From an uncultured Rhodanobacteraceae bacterium (GTDB lineage: Bacteria > Pseudomonadota > Gammaproteobacteria > Xanthomonadales > SZUA-5), in the NCBI GenBank assembly GCA_937928755.1, contig CALEZI010000123.1, forward strand, positions 1 to 25,331: a stretch of DNA of 25,331 nt, in the 5' to 3' direction. Below the pieces are notes generated by a model that saw only the letters and a program-made list of their open reading frames with translations, did not search any database and was not told the origin of the DNA. Made by a program: the position numbers and the translations under genes. Positions 6,210 through 15,115 of this stretch are shown here, piece after piece (the stretch's first letter is position 1; each line of letters opens with the position of its first letter).

Positions 6210-8801
6210 ATGCCGAACTTGCTGGAGACCTTCGACGCGCTGTGCGACTTGCCGGAGGAACAGCGCAAGGCTTGCCTCGATGCACTCGCGCAGGCCGAAC
6301 CAACGCTCGCCAACCAGTTGCGCGCGATGCTGGCGGCTGATGCAACGCTGCACCCGCTGCTCGATCGCGAACTGTCGCAGCAGCGTTGCATTGACGCGGC
6401 GACGCCGACGCTGAATCGGGCCGGCATGCAGTTTGGCGCGTACCGCCTGCTGCAGGCGCTTGGCGAAGGCGGCATGGGCACGGTGTGGCTTGCCGAACGC
6501 AGGCTGGGCGACAGCAGGCAGCGCGTGGCGATCAAGTTCATGCGCCAGCGGTTCGACGCGACCAGCGCGAAGTTCTTCGCGACCGAACGCGACGTACTGG
6601 CGCGCCTGGAACATCCACATATCGCCCGCCTGATCGACGCCGGTGTCACCCCTGACGGCGAACCGTACCTGGTGACCGAGTACGTCGACGGCGAGCCGCT
6701 GGACAAGTACGTGGCGCGCACGTCGCCCAGCCTGACGCAGCGACTGGCGCTGATCGAGACCCTGTGCGCGGCGGTCGACTACGCGCATCGGCGCCTGCTG
6801 GTGCATCGCGACATCAAACCGTCCAACATCCTGATCGATCGCGACGGCCATCCACGTCTGGTCGACTTCGGCATCGCCAAGTCGCTGGAATCCGCCGGCG
6901 GCGATACCAGCCAGCCGTTCTCGCCGGCGTATTCATCGCCCGAGCAAGTGCTCGGCGAACCGGTGTCGACCGCCACCGACGTGTTCGCCCTCGGGCTGCT
7001 GCTGTATGAACTACTGACCGGCACCCTGCCGGGCCAGCGGCGCAGTTCCAGCGGCGCAGCACTGATGCGGTCGCTGCATGACGAGACGATCGTCGCGCCC
7101 AGTCTGAATGCACATGCCGCGCCAGGCGTACCGCAGAAGTCGCTCAGGGGCGATCTCGATCTGATCGTGCTCACCGCGTTGAAGCGCGAACCCGACCGCC
7201 GTTATCCCGGCGCGCTGGCGCTGGCCGAAGATCTTGAGCGCTGGCGCGGCCGATTGCCGATACGCGCGCGCCGCGACAGCTTTCGTTACCGTGCCGGGAA
7301 GTTCATGTCGCGCCATCGCGGCGCGGTGGGCTTTGCGGCACTCAGCTTGGTCGCCATCTTCGCGGCGCTGGGCGTGGCGCTGTGGCAGGCCAACCGCGCG
7401 CGCACCAGTGCGGAACTCGCGAACACCGAAGCGCAGCGCGCGAATGCCCAGGCGCAGGCAGCACTCGAATCGGCGCAGCGCACCGATCGAGTCAAGGCGT
7501 TCCTGATGGACATCTTCACCAGCGCCGATCCGGTCCGCAGCGGTCAGGGTGAGCTGACACTTGAGGCAGCCTTCGAGCAGGCGCTGAAAAGCATCGACAC
7601 CAAGGTGGCCGATGATCCCAAATTGCAGATCGATCTGTGGGACGATTTCGGTGAGATCCGCAGCCATCAAGGCCGCTTCGACGAGGCCAGAACGCTCTTC
7701 GAGCGCGCGTTGAAACAGGCCGAGGCGACCTACGGCCCCGAACACTCGACGGTCGCGGAGAGCCTGCTCAATCTCGGGGCGGTCGCGAGCTACAGCGGCG
7801 GCGTATTGGCGAGCGCGCCGATCATCGAGCGCGCATTGCAGGTTGCGCGTCGCCATCCCGAGGACGGCGAACGTCTCGGCAACGCACTGAACCAGATGGG
7901 CGTGTTGCGCAGCGAGCAAGGGCGGTTTGCCGAGGCACTGGCACTGGGCCAGGAGGCGCTTGCGGTACTTGGAGCAGACGGTCGCCGCAACATCACCGTC
8001 GCCGCCGTGATGCACGGCGTGGGCGTGCAGATGTTGCATGCCTCACGATATGCCGAGGCCGAAGAGCACCTGCGTGGGGCACTGGCGATCGTCGAAGAGG
8101 TGGCTAGCGACGACAGCGCCGCACAACTGGTGATCATGAGCGCCCTCGGCGATGTGCTCGCCAAGCGCTCGCACTGGCCCGAAGAGGGCGCGCTGCGGCG
8201 GCGCGCGCTGGCCATTGCCGAACGGGCATTCCCGGGCGCGCACAACTGGACCGCAAACGCGATCACCGATGTCGGCTGGTTCGAGGTCGAACATGGCGAT
8301 CTGCAGCTCGGCATCGCCGAACTTGAGCGCGCGCTGGCGATGTACCGGCAACTCGAAGCCGACAGCGGCGAGATCACTCCGGTGTTGCGCTACCTCGGGC
8401 TGGCGCATGTGCGACTCGGCAAACCCGTCGCGGCGCGCGCCTATTACGACGAGGCTCTGACGCGCTGCGAGGGCACACCGAACCCGCGCTGCACGGTGGT
8501 CCGCGCCGATCGCGCCACCCTGCTGGCGCAGACCGGCGACTCGGAACTGGCACTTGGCGAAGCCGAACGGGCGATCGAGGACATGGCCACCGTCGGCTGG
8601 GTCGACACCCCGGAACACGCGCAAGGCTTGAGCGCGCGCGCCAGCGCGCTGCAGTCGCTCGGCCGCATCGACGAGGCGCGTGCCGACCTTGAGCGCGTCG
8701 TCACGATCCTGACCCACCACAACGGCGGCGAACATCCCGAGACGAAGAGAGCGCAGGCGGCGCTGACGGCGCTGGATGCACCACCCGCTCCATCGGGCTG
8801 A
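6210..8801 (+). CDS. Membrane Ser/Thr protein kinase with TPR-like C-terminal region
   Basis: An 863-aa protein starting after AAAGGTCAGACC. An N-terminal helical part (1-75) precedes a Hanks-type kinase domain at about 76-345. The P-loop is GEGGMG (85-90), the ATP lysine is K109, the catalytic loop is HRDIKPSN (199-206), and DFG is at 219-221. All key residues are present, so it should be active. One membrane helix lies at about 372-392, then an Ala/Gln-rich coiled segment and a long run of TPR-like helical repeats (about 450-850, with units such as GRFDEARTLFERAL). Such repeats usually sense or bind protein partners. With the kinase inside and a single membrane span, they would lie outside the cytoplasm. 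The probable substrate is the sigma factor encoded just upstream. Confidence 0.92.
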   Translation: MPNLLETFDALCDLPEEQRKACLDALAQAEPTLANQLRAMLAADATLHPLLDRELSQQRCIDAATPTLNRAGMQFGAYRLLQALGEGGMGTVWLAERRLGDSRQRVAIKFMRQRFDATSAKFFATERDVLARLEHPHIARLIDAGVTPDGEPYLVTEYVDGEPLDKYVARTSPSLTQRLALIETLCAAVDYAHRRLLVHRDIKPSNILIDRDGHPRLVDFGIAKSLESAGGDTSQPFSPAYSSPEQVLGEPVSTATDVFALGLLLYELLTGTLPGQRRSSSGAALMRSLHDETIVAPSLNAHAAPGVPQKSLRGDLDLIVLTALKREPDRRYPGALALAEDLERWRGRLPIRARRDSFRYRAGKFMSRHRGAVGFAALSLVAIFAALGVALWQANRARTSAELANTEAQRANAQAQAALESAQRTDRVKAFLMDIFTSADPVRSGQGELTLEAAFEQALKSIDTKVADDPKLQIDLWDDFGEIRSHQGRFDEARTLFERALKQAEATYGPEHSTVAESLLNLGAVASYSGGVLASAPIIERALQVARRHPEDGERLGNALNQMGVLRSEQGRFAEALALGQEALAVLGADGRRNITVAAVMHGVGVQMLHASRYAEAEEHLRGALAIVEEVASDDSAAQLVIMSALGDVLAKRSHWPEEGALRRRALAIAERAFPGAHNWTANAITDVGWFEVEHGDLQLGIAELERALAMYRQLEADSGEITPVLRYLGLAHVRLGKPVAARAYYDEALTRCEGTPNPRCTVVRADRATLLAQTGDSELALGEAERAIEDMATVGWVDTPEHAQGLSARASALQSLGRIDEARADLERVVTILTHHNGGEHPETKRAQAALTALDAPPAPSG

Positions 8802-8813
8802 GCCGTCCACTTT

Positions 8814-8910
8814 CCATGAACCGAGCGGCGTAGGTTGGGCTAAGCGCAGCGTGCCCAACAATCCCGTCGGTGTTGGGCACGCTGCGCTTGGCCCAACCTA
8901 CGGTTCATGG
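8814..8910. repeat. Long palindromic repeat element (REP/MITE-like)
   Basis: Arms of 31 bp at 8830-8860 and 8871-8901 match with one mismatch around a 10-nt loop. They read GTAGGTTGGGC...GTGCCCAACA outward. The pairing continues as CCATGAACCG (8814-8823) against CGGTTCATGG (8901-8910) after a 6-nt bulge. Repeats of the TAGGTTGGGC...AAGCGCAGC type are scattered through many proteobacterial genomes. Starting 12 bp after the kinase stop, the hairpin could also end or stabilise that transcript. Confidence 0.85.
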
Positions 8911-9240
8911 CCTGTGTGCAGTTTCGGGCTGGAAAAGACAACTCGCAATGAAGAGGTTAAAGGCTCACCTCACGGTGCCTCGCCCGCCTCGAATCCCGAG
9001 CGGATCGCGCCCGGCACGTGTTGCAGGATGCCGTGCCGCGTGCCTGTTTTATCAGGTACATGCGGCTGGTCGTCCTCGTTTCTGAACTTGTCCGACGATT
9101 CCATGGCGCGGTTTCCGACGCTCGTCGTCGGCCTGTACACTCGCGGCAGCCGATCCCTGCTAGCGTCCAGTCGCGCGGGCGAAATTGATCCTGCCCGCAG
9201 TCGATCGTGCGTTCGCCCCAAAGGAACTAACCGCACACCG
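8911..9240. other. Non-coding leader of the antiporter gene
   Basis: This stretch holds no gene I can support. A TACACT box at 9136-9141 resembles a -10 element but has no good -35 at the right spacing. AAAGGAA at 9221-9227 is a ribosome site placed rather far from the ATG at 9241. Confidence 0.35.
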
Positions 9241-10950
9241 ATGATGGAACATCTCGCCCAGATCCTGTTGCTTCTCGCGGTTGCGATAACCGTGGTGGTG
9301 GCATTCCAGCGGATGCACATCCCCACCAGCCTCGGTTATCTGCTGGTGGGCATCATCCTGGGGCCATATACGCTGGGGCCGACGGTCTACGTTCCGGAGT
9401 TCGAAACGCTGGCCGAATTCGGTGTCGTGTTCTTGTTGTTTGCGATAGGACTCAACTTTTCATTGCAGCAACTGCAGATGCTGCGCAGCCTGGTGCTCGG
9501 GCTTGGAGCAGGGCAGGTCGTATTCACCGCCTTGATCGTCGGGATCATCGCGTGGTTGGCCGGACTTCCGGTAGCCGCTGCATTCGTGTTCGGTGCCGTA
9601 TTCGCCCAGTCGTCGTCAACGATTATCGCCAGCATCTTGACCGAGCAGGGCGAGGAGAACACGCAGCATGGCCGCCTTGGGCTGGCGATGTCGGTCTTTC
9701 AGGACGTCACCGCCGTCCCATTCCTGGTGATCATTCCGGTGTTGGCCACATCGGTTGCGGCAAGCGTGCTGGCGGGTGAGCTGGCTTGGGCGCTGGCGAA
9801 AGCCGTATTCGCGTTTGGCCTGGTGTTCTTCGCCGGTCGCTGGTTCCTCAGGCCGCTGTTTCATGTCATTTCGAAACGGCAATCCATGGAAGTCTTCACG
9901 CTTGCGGTGCTGCTGGTCGCGCTGCTCGCCGCGTGGACTACCAACAGCCTCGGTTTGTCGTTGGCATTCGGTGGGTTTCTTGCCGGAATGATGCTTGGCG
10001 AAACGGAGTTCCGCCATCAGGTGGAATCGAGCATTCGGCCCTTCCGCGATGTTCTGCTCGGTCTGTTCTTCATCGGCATCGGCATGCGTTTCGACCCGGC
10101 ATCGATTCCCCCGATCTGGCACTGGACCATCCTGGGCGCGCTGCTGATCCTGATCAGCAAGATATTGATCGTCGCCGCGATGGTGCGCAGAAGTGGGATC
10201 GACATTCAGGTCGCGTGGCGCACCGGGCTGTTGTTGAGCGTGGGTGGCGAATTTGGTCTGGCGCTGATCGCCATTTCACTGGATGCCAGAGTCATCGACA
10301 TGAATCTCGGTCAGATCGCGATCACCTCGGTTCTGCTCTCGATGATTGCCGGCGCCATCCTGATCCGCTTCAATGGCAGCATTTCCGCCGTGCTTGCCGG
10401 CAAACGACGTGCCGCGGCCGAAGCCCCGGCCAGGCCGGACCTGCTTGATCAATCAGCACAAATGGTCGTGATCGGGGGTTATGGACGCGTCGGTCACACG
10501 ATCGCCGTACTGTTGCATTCGAGCGGTGTGCCATTCATGGCCTTCGATACCGATGCGCAAATGGTCGCCCAAGGCAGGATGAATGGGCACGCGGTATCGT
10601 ACGGCGACATTTCCGATCCGGAATTGCTCGCGGCGATTCAGGTGGATCGCGCATCGCTGGTCGTGATCACCATCGACAACGCAACCACCGCTTATCACGC
10701 GATTTCCCACTTGCGCAGAACTTGTCCGCAGGTCCCGGTGATCGCGCGTGCGCGCGACCTTGAAGCCAGTACGCGCTTGCTCGATGCCGGTGCCGTCCAC
10801 GCCTACCCGGAAACCATCGAAGCGAGCCTGCGCCTCGGTGCCACGGCCCTGCAATTGCTGCAGGTCCGCTCTGAGGCGATCAATCAGGTGCTGCAGGACG
10901 TCAGAGACTGGGGCTACAAGCCGGTTCTGGAGGATGTCCCGGGAAAATAG
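9241..10950 (+). CDS. Kef/YbaL-type cation:proton antiporter (CPA2) with RCK domain
   Basis: A 569-aa inner-membrane protein. Residues 1-385 form the Na+/H+-exchanger domain with about 12 membrane helices. The first contains the family phrase HIPTSLGYLLVGIILGP, and a helix in the middle holds QDVTAVP. The C-terminal domain (about 405-550) is a TrkA-N/RCK nucleotide-binding fold with GGYGRVG (412-418) and an acidic residue after beta-2 (FDTDAQ). Length and order match E. coli YbaL and KefB/KefC, which exchange K+ or other cations for protons under dinucleotide or glutathione-adduct control. The substrate here cannot be read from the sequence. ATGs at 9241 and 9244 are both possible. It converges on the universal stress protein gene. 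Confidence 0.88.
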   Translation: MMEHLAQILLLLAVAITVVVAFQRMHIPTSLGYLLVGIILGPYTLGPTVYVPEFETLAEFGVVFLLFAIGLNFSLQQLQMLRSLVLGLGAGQVVFTALIVGIIAWLAGLPVAAAFVFGAVFAQSSSTIIASILTEQGEENTQHGRLGLAMSVFQDVTAVPFLVIIPVLATSVAASVLAGELAWALAKAVFAFGLVFFAGRWFLRPLFHVISKRQSMEVFTLAVLLVALLAAWTTNSLGLSLAFGGFLAGMMLGETEFRHQVESSIRPFRDVLLGLFFIGIGMRFDPASIPPIWHWTILGALLILISKILIVAAMVRRSGIDIQVAWRTGLLLSVGGEFGLALIAISLDARVIDMNLGQIAITSVLLSMIAGAILIRFNGSISAVLAGKRRAAAEAPARPDLLDQSAQMVVIGGYGRVGHTIAVLLHSSGVPFMAFDTDAQMVAQGRMNGHAVSYGDISDPELLAAIQVDRASLVVITIDNATTAYHAISHLRRTCPQVPVIARARDLEASTRLLDAGAVHAYPETIEASLRLGATALQLLQVRSEAINQVLQDVRDWGYKPVLEDVPGK

Positions 10951-10990
10951 GGGCGGATGAGGTTTCGCAACACTGTCCCGATGGCGTGCA

Positions 10991-11019
10991 ATCCGCTGAA
11001 TCGGGGAATACCAGCGGAT
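10991..11019. terminator. Candidate bidirectional terminator hairpin
   Basis: ATCCGCTG (10991-10998) pairs perfectly with CAGCGGAT (11012-11019) across a 13-nt loop. It lies between two converging genes, the antiporter and the stress protein. No U-tract follows on either strand, so its role as an intrinsic terminator is uncertain. Confidence 0.35.
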
Positions 11020-11027
11020 CGATGGGC

Positions 11028-11909
11028 TCAGCTCACCACCAGCACATCGCACGGCAAGGTGGTCGCCACATGGTGGCTGACGCTGCCAAGGAACTCGCGG
11101 GCCACCTGACCACGGCCGGAAGAACCGACGACGACCAGGTCGGCGGCGATTTCTTCGGCCAGTTCGGTCAGCGCGCGCGATGGCGGCGCATCGCGCAGAA
11201 TTGGTACCAACGAATACTTGTCGCCGGCGAGTTGGGTCGCGCTGGCCTCGAGGCGTCGCATGGCGGCGATGCCACGGTCGCGCCGATATTCTTCGACGAT
11301 ATCGGTCTTGACGCCAATGAAGGCCAGATGCGGCTCGTACAGGCGCTCGTCGGCATGCACCAGAAAATGATGCGCGGGAGCGGTCAGCGCAACGCCGAAG
11401 GCCGCGGCTTCGTCTGCTGCTTTGGAGAAATCGGTGGCCAGCAGAATCCGGGCGTAGTCGCCGATTACCTCGTTGCGGACCAGCAAGACCGGCACTCGAC
11501 ACTGGCGCAGCAGGCGCTCCGCGGTTGAGCCGAGCAACACCTGGCGCCAGCCCGATTCGCCATAGGCGCCGAGCACGATCAGATCCGCCCGATGTTCAGC
11601 CAGCCAGGCCGGCAGCGTGCGATGCAACGGTCCCTCAAGCGTCGCCGTATGCACTCTGACCTGCGCTTGCGGTGCCAGCGCCGCGCATTCGTCGCGGATC
11701 GCCGACTCGACCGCCTCGTGCAACTGCGCAGGGTTCGACGGCGGCGCCACGCCGATCACATCGTCGATCCAGCCTGCCGCGGCGATCGAATGCACGATGT
11801 GCAGCTCGGCGCCATTGCGTTCGGCCAGTCGCGACGCCCGTTGCAGTGCGCGGCGAGCGGCCGCGGAGAAGTCGGTGGCGACGACAATGTTGGCAATGCT
11901 GCGAGTCAT
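11028..11909 (-). CDS. Tandem-domain universal stress protein (UspA family)
   Basis: A 293-aa cytoplasmic protein made of two Usp domains (about 1-145 and 150-293). Each begins with the strand IVVATDFS or ILLATDFS. Each ends in the ATP-binding signature G-x2-G-x9-G-(S/T): GAYGESGWRQVLLGST in the first, GSSGRGQVAREFLGS in the second. Both sites are intact, so ATP binding is expected. Members help cells through starvation, oxygen or membrane-energy stress. A strong AAGGAGG sits just before the ATG, and that start overlaps the stop of the small upstream gene (ATGA), indicating a two-gene unit. Confidence 0.92.
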   Translation of the reverse strand: MTRSIANIVVATDFSAAARRALQRASRLAERNGAELHIVHSIAAAGWIDDVIGVAPPSNPAQLHEAVESAIRDECAALAPQAQVRVHTATLEGPLHRTLPAWLAEHRADLIVLGAYGESGWRQVLLGSTAERLLRQCRVPVLLVRNEVIGDYARILLATDFSKAADEAAAFGVALTAPAHHFLVHADERLYEPHLAFIGVKTDIVEEYRRDRGIAAMRRLEASATQLAGDKYSLVPILRDAPPSRALTELAEEIAADLVVVGSSGRGQVAREFLGSVSHHVATTLPCDVLVVS

Positions 11910-12178
11910 GGACGTGCCTCCTTGGCGGGGCTGGGTCGGGGTTGAAGCTTGATGGCAAGGCAGCGGGCAACGCGAACGGCGCCATCGCAGTACAGGGCGC
12001 CGTTTTCGGCGAACAATTGCAACGATTCACCCGCGCAGGGCCAGTTAATCCGGCTGGGCCGCACGGCAATGCCGATCAACAGATCGCCGAAGATCCACGG
12101 CTGACACAGCCGTTTTGCAGGCAGTCCGGGTTGTGCCGTGGTCAACAACAGCAGCGCGATTTCGTGGTAAAGGGTCAT
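11906..12178 (-). CDS. Small conserved-looking protein coupled to the stress protein
   Basis: A 90-aa product I do not recognise. It has three Cys, a Trp-rich middle and a basic, Pro-rich end (LQPRPSPAKEARP), with no signal peptide or clear membrane helix. The argument that it is real is the 4-bp ATGA overlap with the universal stress gene. It also has the correct orientation and sits right behind a divergent promoter region. There is no clear Shine-Dalgarno sequence before its ATG, so it may be leaderless or start elsewhere. Confidence 0.5.
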   Translation of the reverse strand: MTLYHEIALLLLTTAQPGLPAKRLCQPWIFGDLLIGIAVRPSRINWPCAGESLQLFAENGALYCDGAVRVARCLAIKLQPRPSPAKEARP

Positions 12179-12198
12179 TGTCGACGGTGAGGGTCGGT

Positions 12199-12219
12199 GT
12201 CCGGCGGTTTCCGCCGGAC
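12199..12219. promoter_or_regulatory. Perfect 9-bp-arm palindrome in divergent promoter region
   Basis: GTCCGGCGG-TTT-CCGCCGGAC lies midway in the 110 bp between the stress-protein unit and the P-type ATPase. It could be an operator shared by both, or an RNA hairpin in a 5' leader. Which of these it is cannot be told from sequence. Confidence 0.45.
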
Positions 12220-12288
12220 CTTAGCATCGGCCATCGAGCTGTGGCCAGAGATCGGCACGCCGTGCCTCAATCAAGGAAACCGACCATC

Positions 12289-15012
12289 ATGGTGAGTCCC
12301 CAGCACACCTCCTGGCACGACCAATCCGCTGAAGCGGCATTGACGGCGCTGAAATCGAGCGGCCGCGGCCTGAGCGCTGCCGAGGCAACGGCGCGCCTTC
12401 AGACCCACGGCCGCAATCGCCTGCCGGAAGCGCCGCGCCCGAGCGCCTGGAAACGCTTCGCGTTGCAGTTCCACAACATCCTGATCTACGTGTTGCTCGG
12501 CGCGGCCGCGGTCACGGCACTTCTGGGCCATTTCATCGACACCGCCGTGATCCTGGCGGTAGTGATCGTCAACGCCATCATCGGTGTGGTGCAAGAGGGC
12601 AAGGCCGAGCAGGCGATGGACGCGATCCGCCAGATGCTGGCGCCGCGCGCGTCGGTGTTGCGCGACGGGGAGCGGCAGACGGTCGATGGCGAGGAACTGG
12701 TGCCGGGCGACCTCGTGCTGCTGGAGGCGGGCGACAGGGTGCCGGCGGACTTGCGGCTGCTGAAGACGCGCAGTTTTCAGGTGCAGGAAGCCATCCTCAC
12801 CGGCGAGTCGGTGCCGGTCGACAAGGACACCCCTGCAGTGGCAGGCGAGGCACCGCTAGGCGACCGTCTCTGCATGGCGTATTCGGGCACGCTGGTGACC
12901 TCGGGCCAGGCCAGCGGCGTGGTCGTCGCCACCGGCGCCGCCACTGAGATCGGGCGCATCAGCGGCCTGTTGTCGCGGGTTGAGTCGTTGACCACGCCCC
13001 TGGTGCGGCAGATGGCGGTGTTTTCGCGCTGGCTGACTTTCATGATCCTGCTGATCGCCGGGCTGCTGCTGCTGTACGGCTACTTTGTCGGCCATCACGA
13101 CTTCTCGCTGCTGTTCATGGCGGTGGTCGGACTGTCGGTGGCGGCGATTCCCGAGGGGCTGCCGGCGGTGCTGACGATCACGCTGGCGGTCGGCGTGCAG
13201 GCGATGGCGCGGCGCCACGCGATCGTCCGCCGGCTGCCGGCGATCGAGACACTCGGTGCGGTTTCGGTGATCTGCTCGGACAAGACCGGTACGTTGACGC
13301 GCAACGAGATGGTGGTGGCGAGCCTGCTGACGCGTGCGCAGTTTTACACGCTCCAGGGCGTCGGCTACGAACCGGAAGGCGCATTGCGGCTGGACGGCAA
13401 GGATGTCGATCCCGCTGAACATCCGCTGGCGACCGAGGTGGCGCGCGCGGCGGCGCTGTGCAACGACGCCAGCCTGCGCGTGCACAACGGCATCCACGGT
13501 GTCGAGGGCGACCCGATGGAAGGCGCACTGCTGGCCTTTGCCGGCAAGCTGGGATTGCCGGCCACGGAGCTGCGCGCGCATTGGGCGCGCACCGATGCAA
13601 TACCCTTCGATGCGCGGCATCGCTTCATGGCCACGCTGCACCACGACCACGAACGCCGCGCCAGTGCTTTCGTCAAGGGCGCGCCGGAACGCATCCTCGG
13701 CATGTGTGTGGACCAGCGCGGCGGCAACGGCGTCAACGAGCCTTTGGACGCGTCGTGGTGGCATGCGCAGGCCGAGCGCATCGCCGGATTGGGACAGCGT
13801 GTCCTCGCGTTTGCCGTGCGCGAGATGGCTCCCGAACACAGTGTGCTGGAGACGGACGACGTCGAAGGCGGGCTGACGCTGCTCGGCATGGTCGGCATGA
13901 TCGATCCGCCGCGGGCAGAGGCGGTTGCGGCGGTCGCGCAGTGCCATCGCGCCGGCATCCGCGTGAAGATGATCACCGGCGATCACGCGCGCACGGCAGC
14001 CGCAATCGCGCGGCAGATCGGGCTGGCGAACCCCGACAACGTGATGACCGGCAGCGCTCTCGATGGCATGGACGACGCCGAGTTGCGCAACCGCGTGCTC
14101 GACTGCGATGTCTACGCGCGCACCAGTCCGGAACACAAGCTGCGCCTGGTGATGGCGCTGCAGGCGCACGGCATGACCGTGGCAATGACCGGCGACGGGG
14201 TCAACGACTCGCCGGCGCTGAAACGATCCGACGCCGGCATCGCGATGGGCCAGAAGGGCAGCGAAGCGGCCAAGGAAGCCTCCGATCTGGTGCTCGCAGA
14301 CGACAACTTCGCATCCATCGCTGCCGCGGTGCGCGAAGGCCGCACGGTCTACGACAACATCAAGAAAGTCATCAGCTGGACGCTGCCGACCAGTGCCGGC
14401 GAGGCGCTGACCATCATCATCGCGCTGCTGCTGGGCACGGCGCTGCCGATCACGCCGGTGCAGATCCTGTGGATCAACCTGATCACGGCCACCACGCTGG
14501 GCCTGGCGCTGGCCTTCGAGCCGACCGAAGAGAACACCATGCAGCGGCCGCCGCGACGGCGTGACGAACCGCTGCTGGATGGCGCGCTGGTGTGGCACAT
14601 CGTGTTCGTGTCGGCTTTGTTCGTGTGCGCGGTCTATGGGCTCTACGCCTGGGCGATCGGCCAGGGGCATTCGGTGGAATACGCGCGAACCATCGCCGTC
14701 AACACCTTGGTGGTGCTGGAGATCTTCCACCTGTTTTTCATCCGCAACATCTACGGCACAGCGCTGACCTGGAACGCGGTGCGCGGCACCCGCGTGGTCT
14801 GGGCCACCATTGCGGTGGTCACCGTCGCCCAGTTCGCCATCACCTACCTGCCGCCGCTGCAGCGCGTGTTCGACACCGAAGCCGTTGCGCTGGGCGACGG
14901 CCTGCTGATCGTGGCTGCCGGCGTGGTGCTGTTCGCCATCCTCGAAATCGAGAAGCAGTTGCGCCTGCTGCTGCGCACGCTGCGCAGCGGGGCGCATGCG
15001 AAGTCGGGGTGA
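12289..15012 (+). CDS. P2-type cation-transporting ATPase
   Basis: A 907-aa inner-membrane pump starting after AAGGAAACCGACCATC. The order is standard: N-terminal cation-ATPase domain, actuator with TGES (171-174), M4 with IPEGLP (Glu289), phosphorylation site DKTGTLT (Asp331), nucleotide-binding domain with KGAPE, GDGVND hinge (635-640), and a C-terminal four- to six-helix block. Compared with Ca2+-ATPase SERCA, the M4 Glu is kept and M5 has SAGEA (Glu kept). M6 reads NLITATTLG, with Ala where SERCA has Asp800. That points to a bacterial CtpF/ENA-like pump, perhaps for Ca2+, Na+ or another cation, rather than a textbook Ca2+ pump. It is divergent from the universal stress unit. Confidence 0.9.
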   Translation: MVSPQHTSWHDQSAEAALTALKSSGRGLSAAEATARLQTHGRNRLPEAPRPSAWKRFALQFHNILIYVLLGAAAVTALLGHFIDTAVILAVVIVNAIIGVVQEGKAEQAMDAIRQMLAPRASVLRDGERQTVDGEELVPGDLVLLEAGDRVPADLRLLKTRSFQVQEAILTGESVPVDKDTPAVAGEAPLGDRLCMAYSGTLVTSGQASGVVVATGAATEIGRISGLLSRVESLTTPLVRQMAVFSRWLTFMILLIAGLLLLYGYFVGHHDFSLLFMAVVGLSVAAIPEGLPAVLTITLAVGVQAMARRHAIVRRLPAIETLGAVSVICSDKTGTLTRNEMVVASLLTRAQFYTLQGVGYEPEGALRLDGKDVDPAEHPLATEVARAAALCNDASLRVHNGIHGVEGDPMEGALLAFAGKLGLPATELRAHWARTDAIPFDARHRFMATLHHDHERRASAFVKGAPERILGMCVDQRGGNGVNEPLDASWWHAQAERIAGLGQRVLAFAVREMAPEHSVLETDDVEGGLTLLGMVGMIDPPRAEAVAAVAQCHRAGIRVKMITGDHARTAAAIARQIGLANPDNVMTGSALDGMDDAELRNRVLDCDVYARTSPEHKLRLVMALQAHGMTVAMTGDGVNDSPALKRSDAGIAMGQKGSEAAKEASDLVLADDNFASIAAAVREGRTVYDNIKKVISWTLPTSAGEALTIIIALLLGTALPITPVQILWINLITATTLGLALAFEPTEENTMQRPPRRRDEPLLDGALVWHIVFVSALFVCAVYGLYAWAIGQGHSVEYARTIAVNTLVVLEIFHLFFIRNIYGTALTWNAVRGTRVVWATIAVVTVAQFAITYLPPLQRVFDTEAVALGDGLLIVAAGVVLFAILEIEKQLRLLLRTLRSGAHAKSG

Positions 15013-15115
15013 TGCCGCAACCGCCGCCAACGCCATCGTGCAGAATGAAGCCGGTTTCCGTGAGCTTGCCGACCGCAGCGAGGAAACCACCGGGAACCAG
15101 GGAGACGACGGCAAA

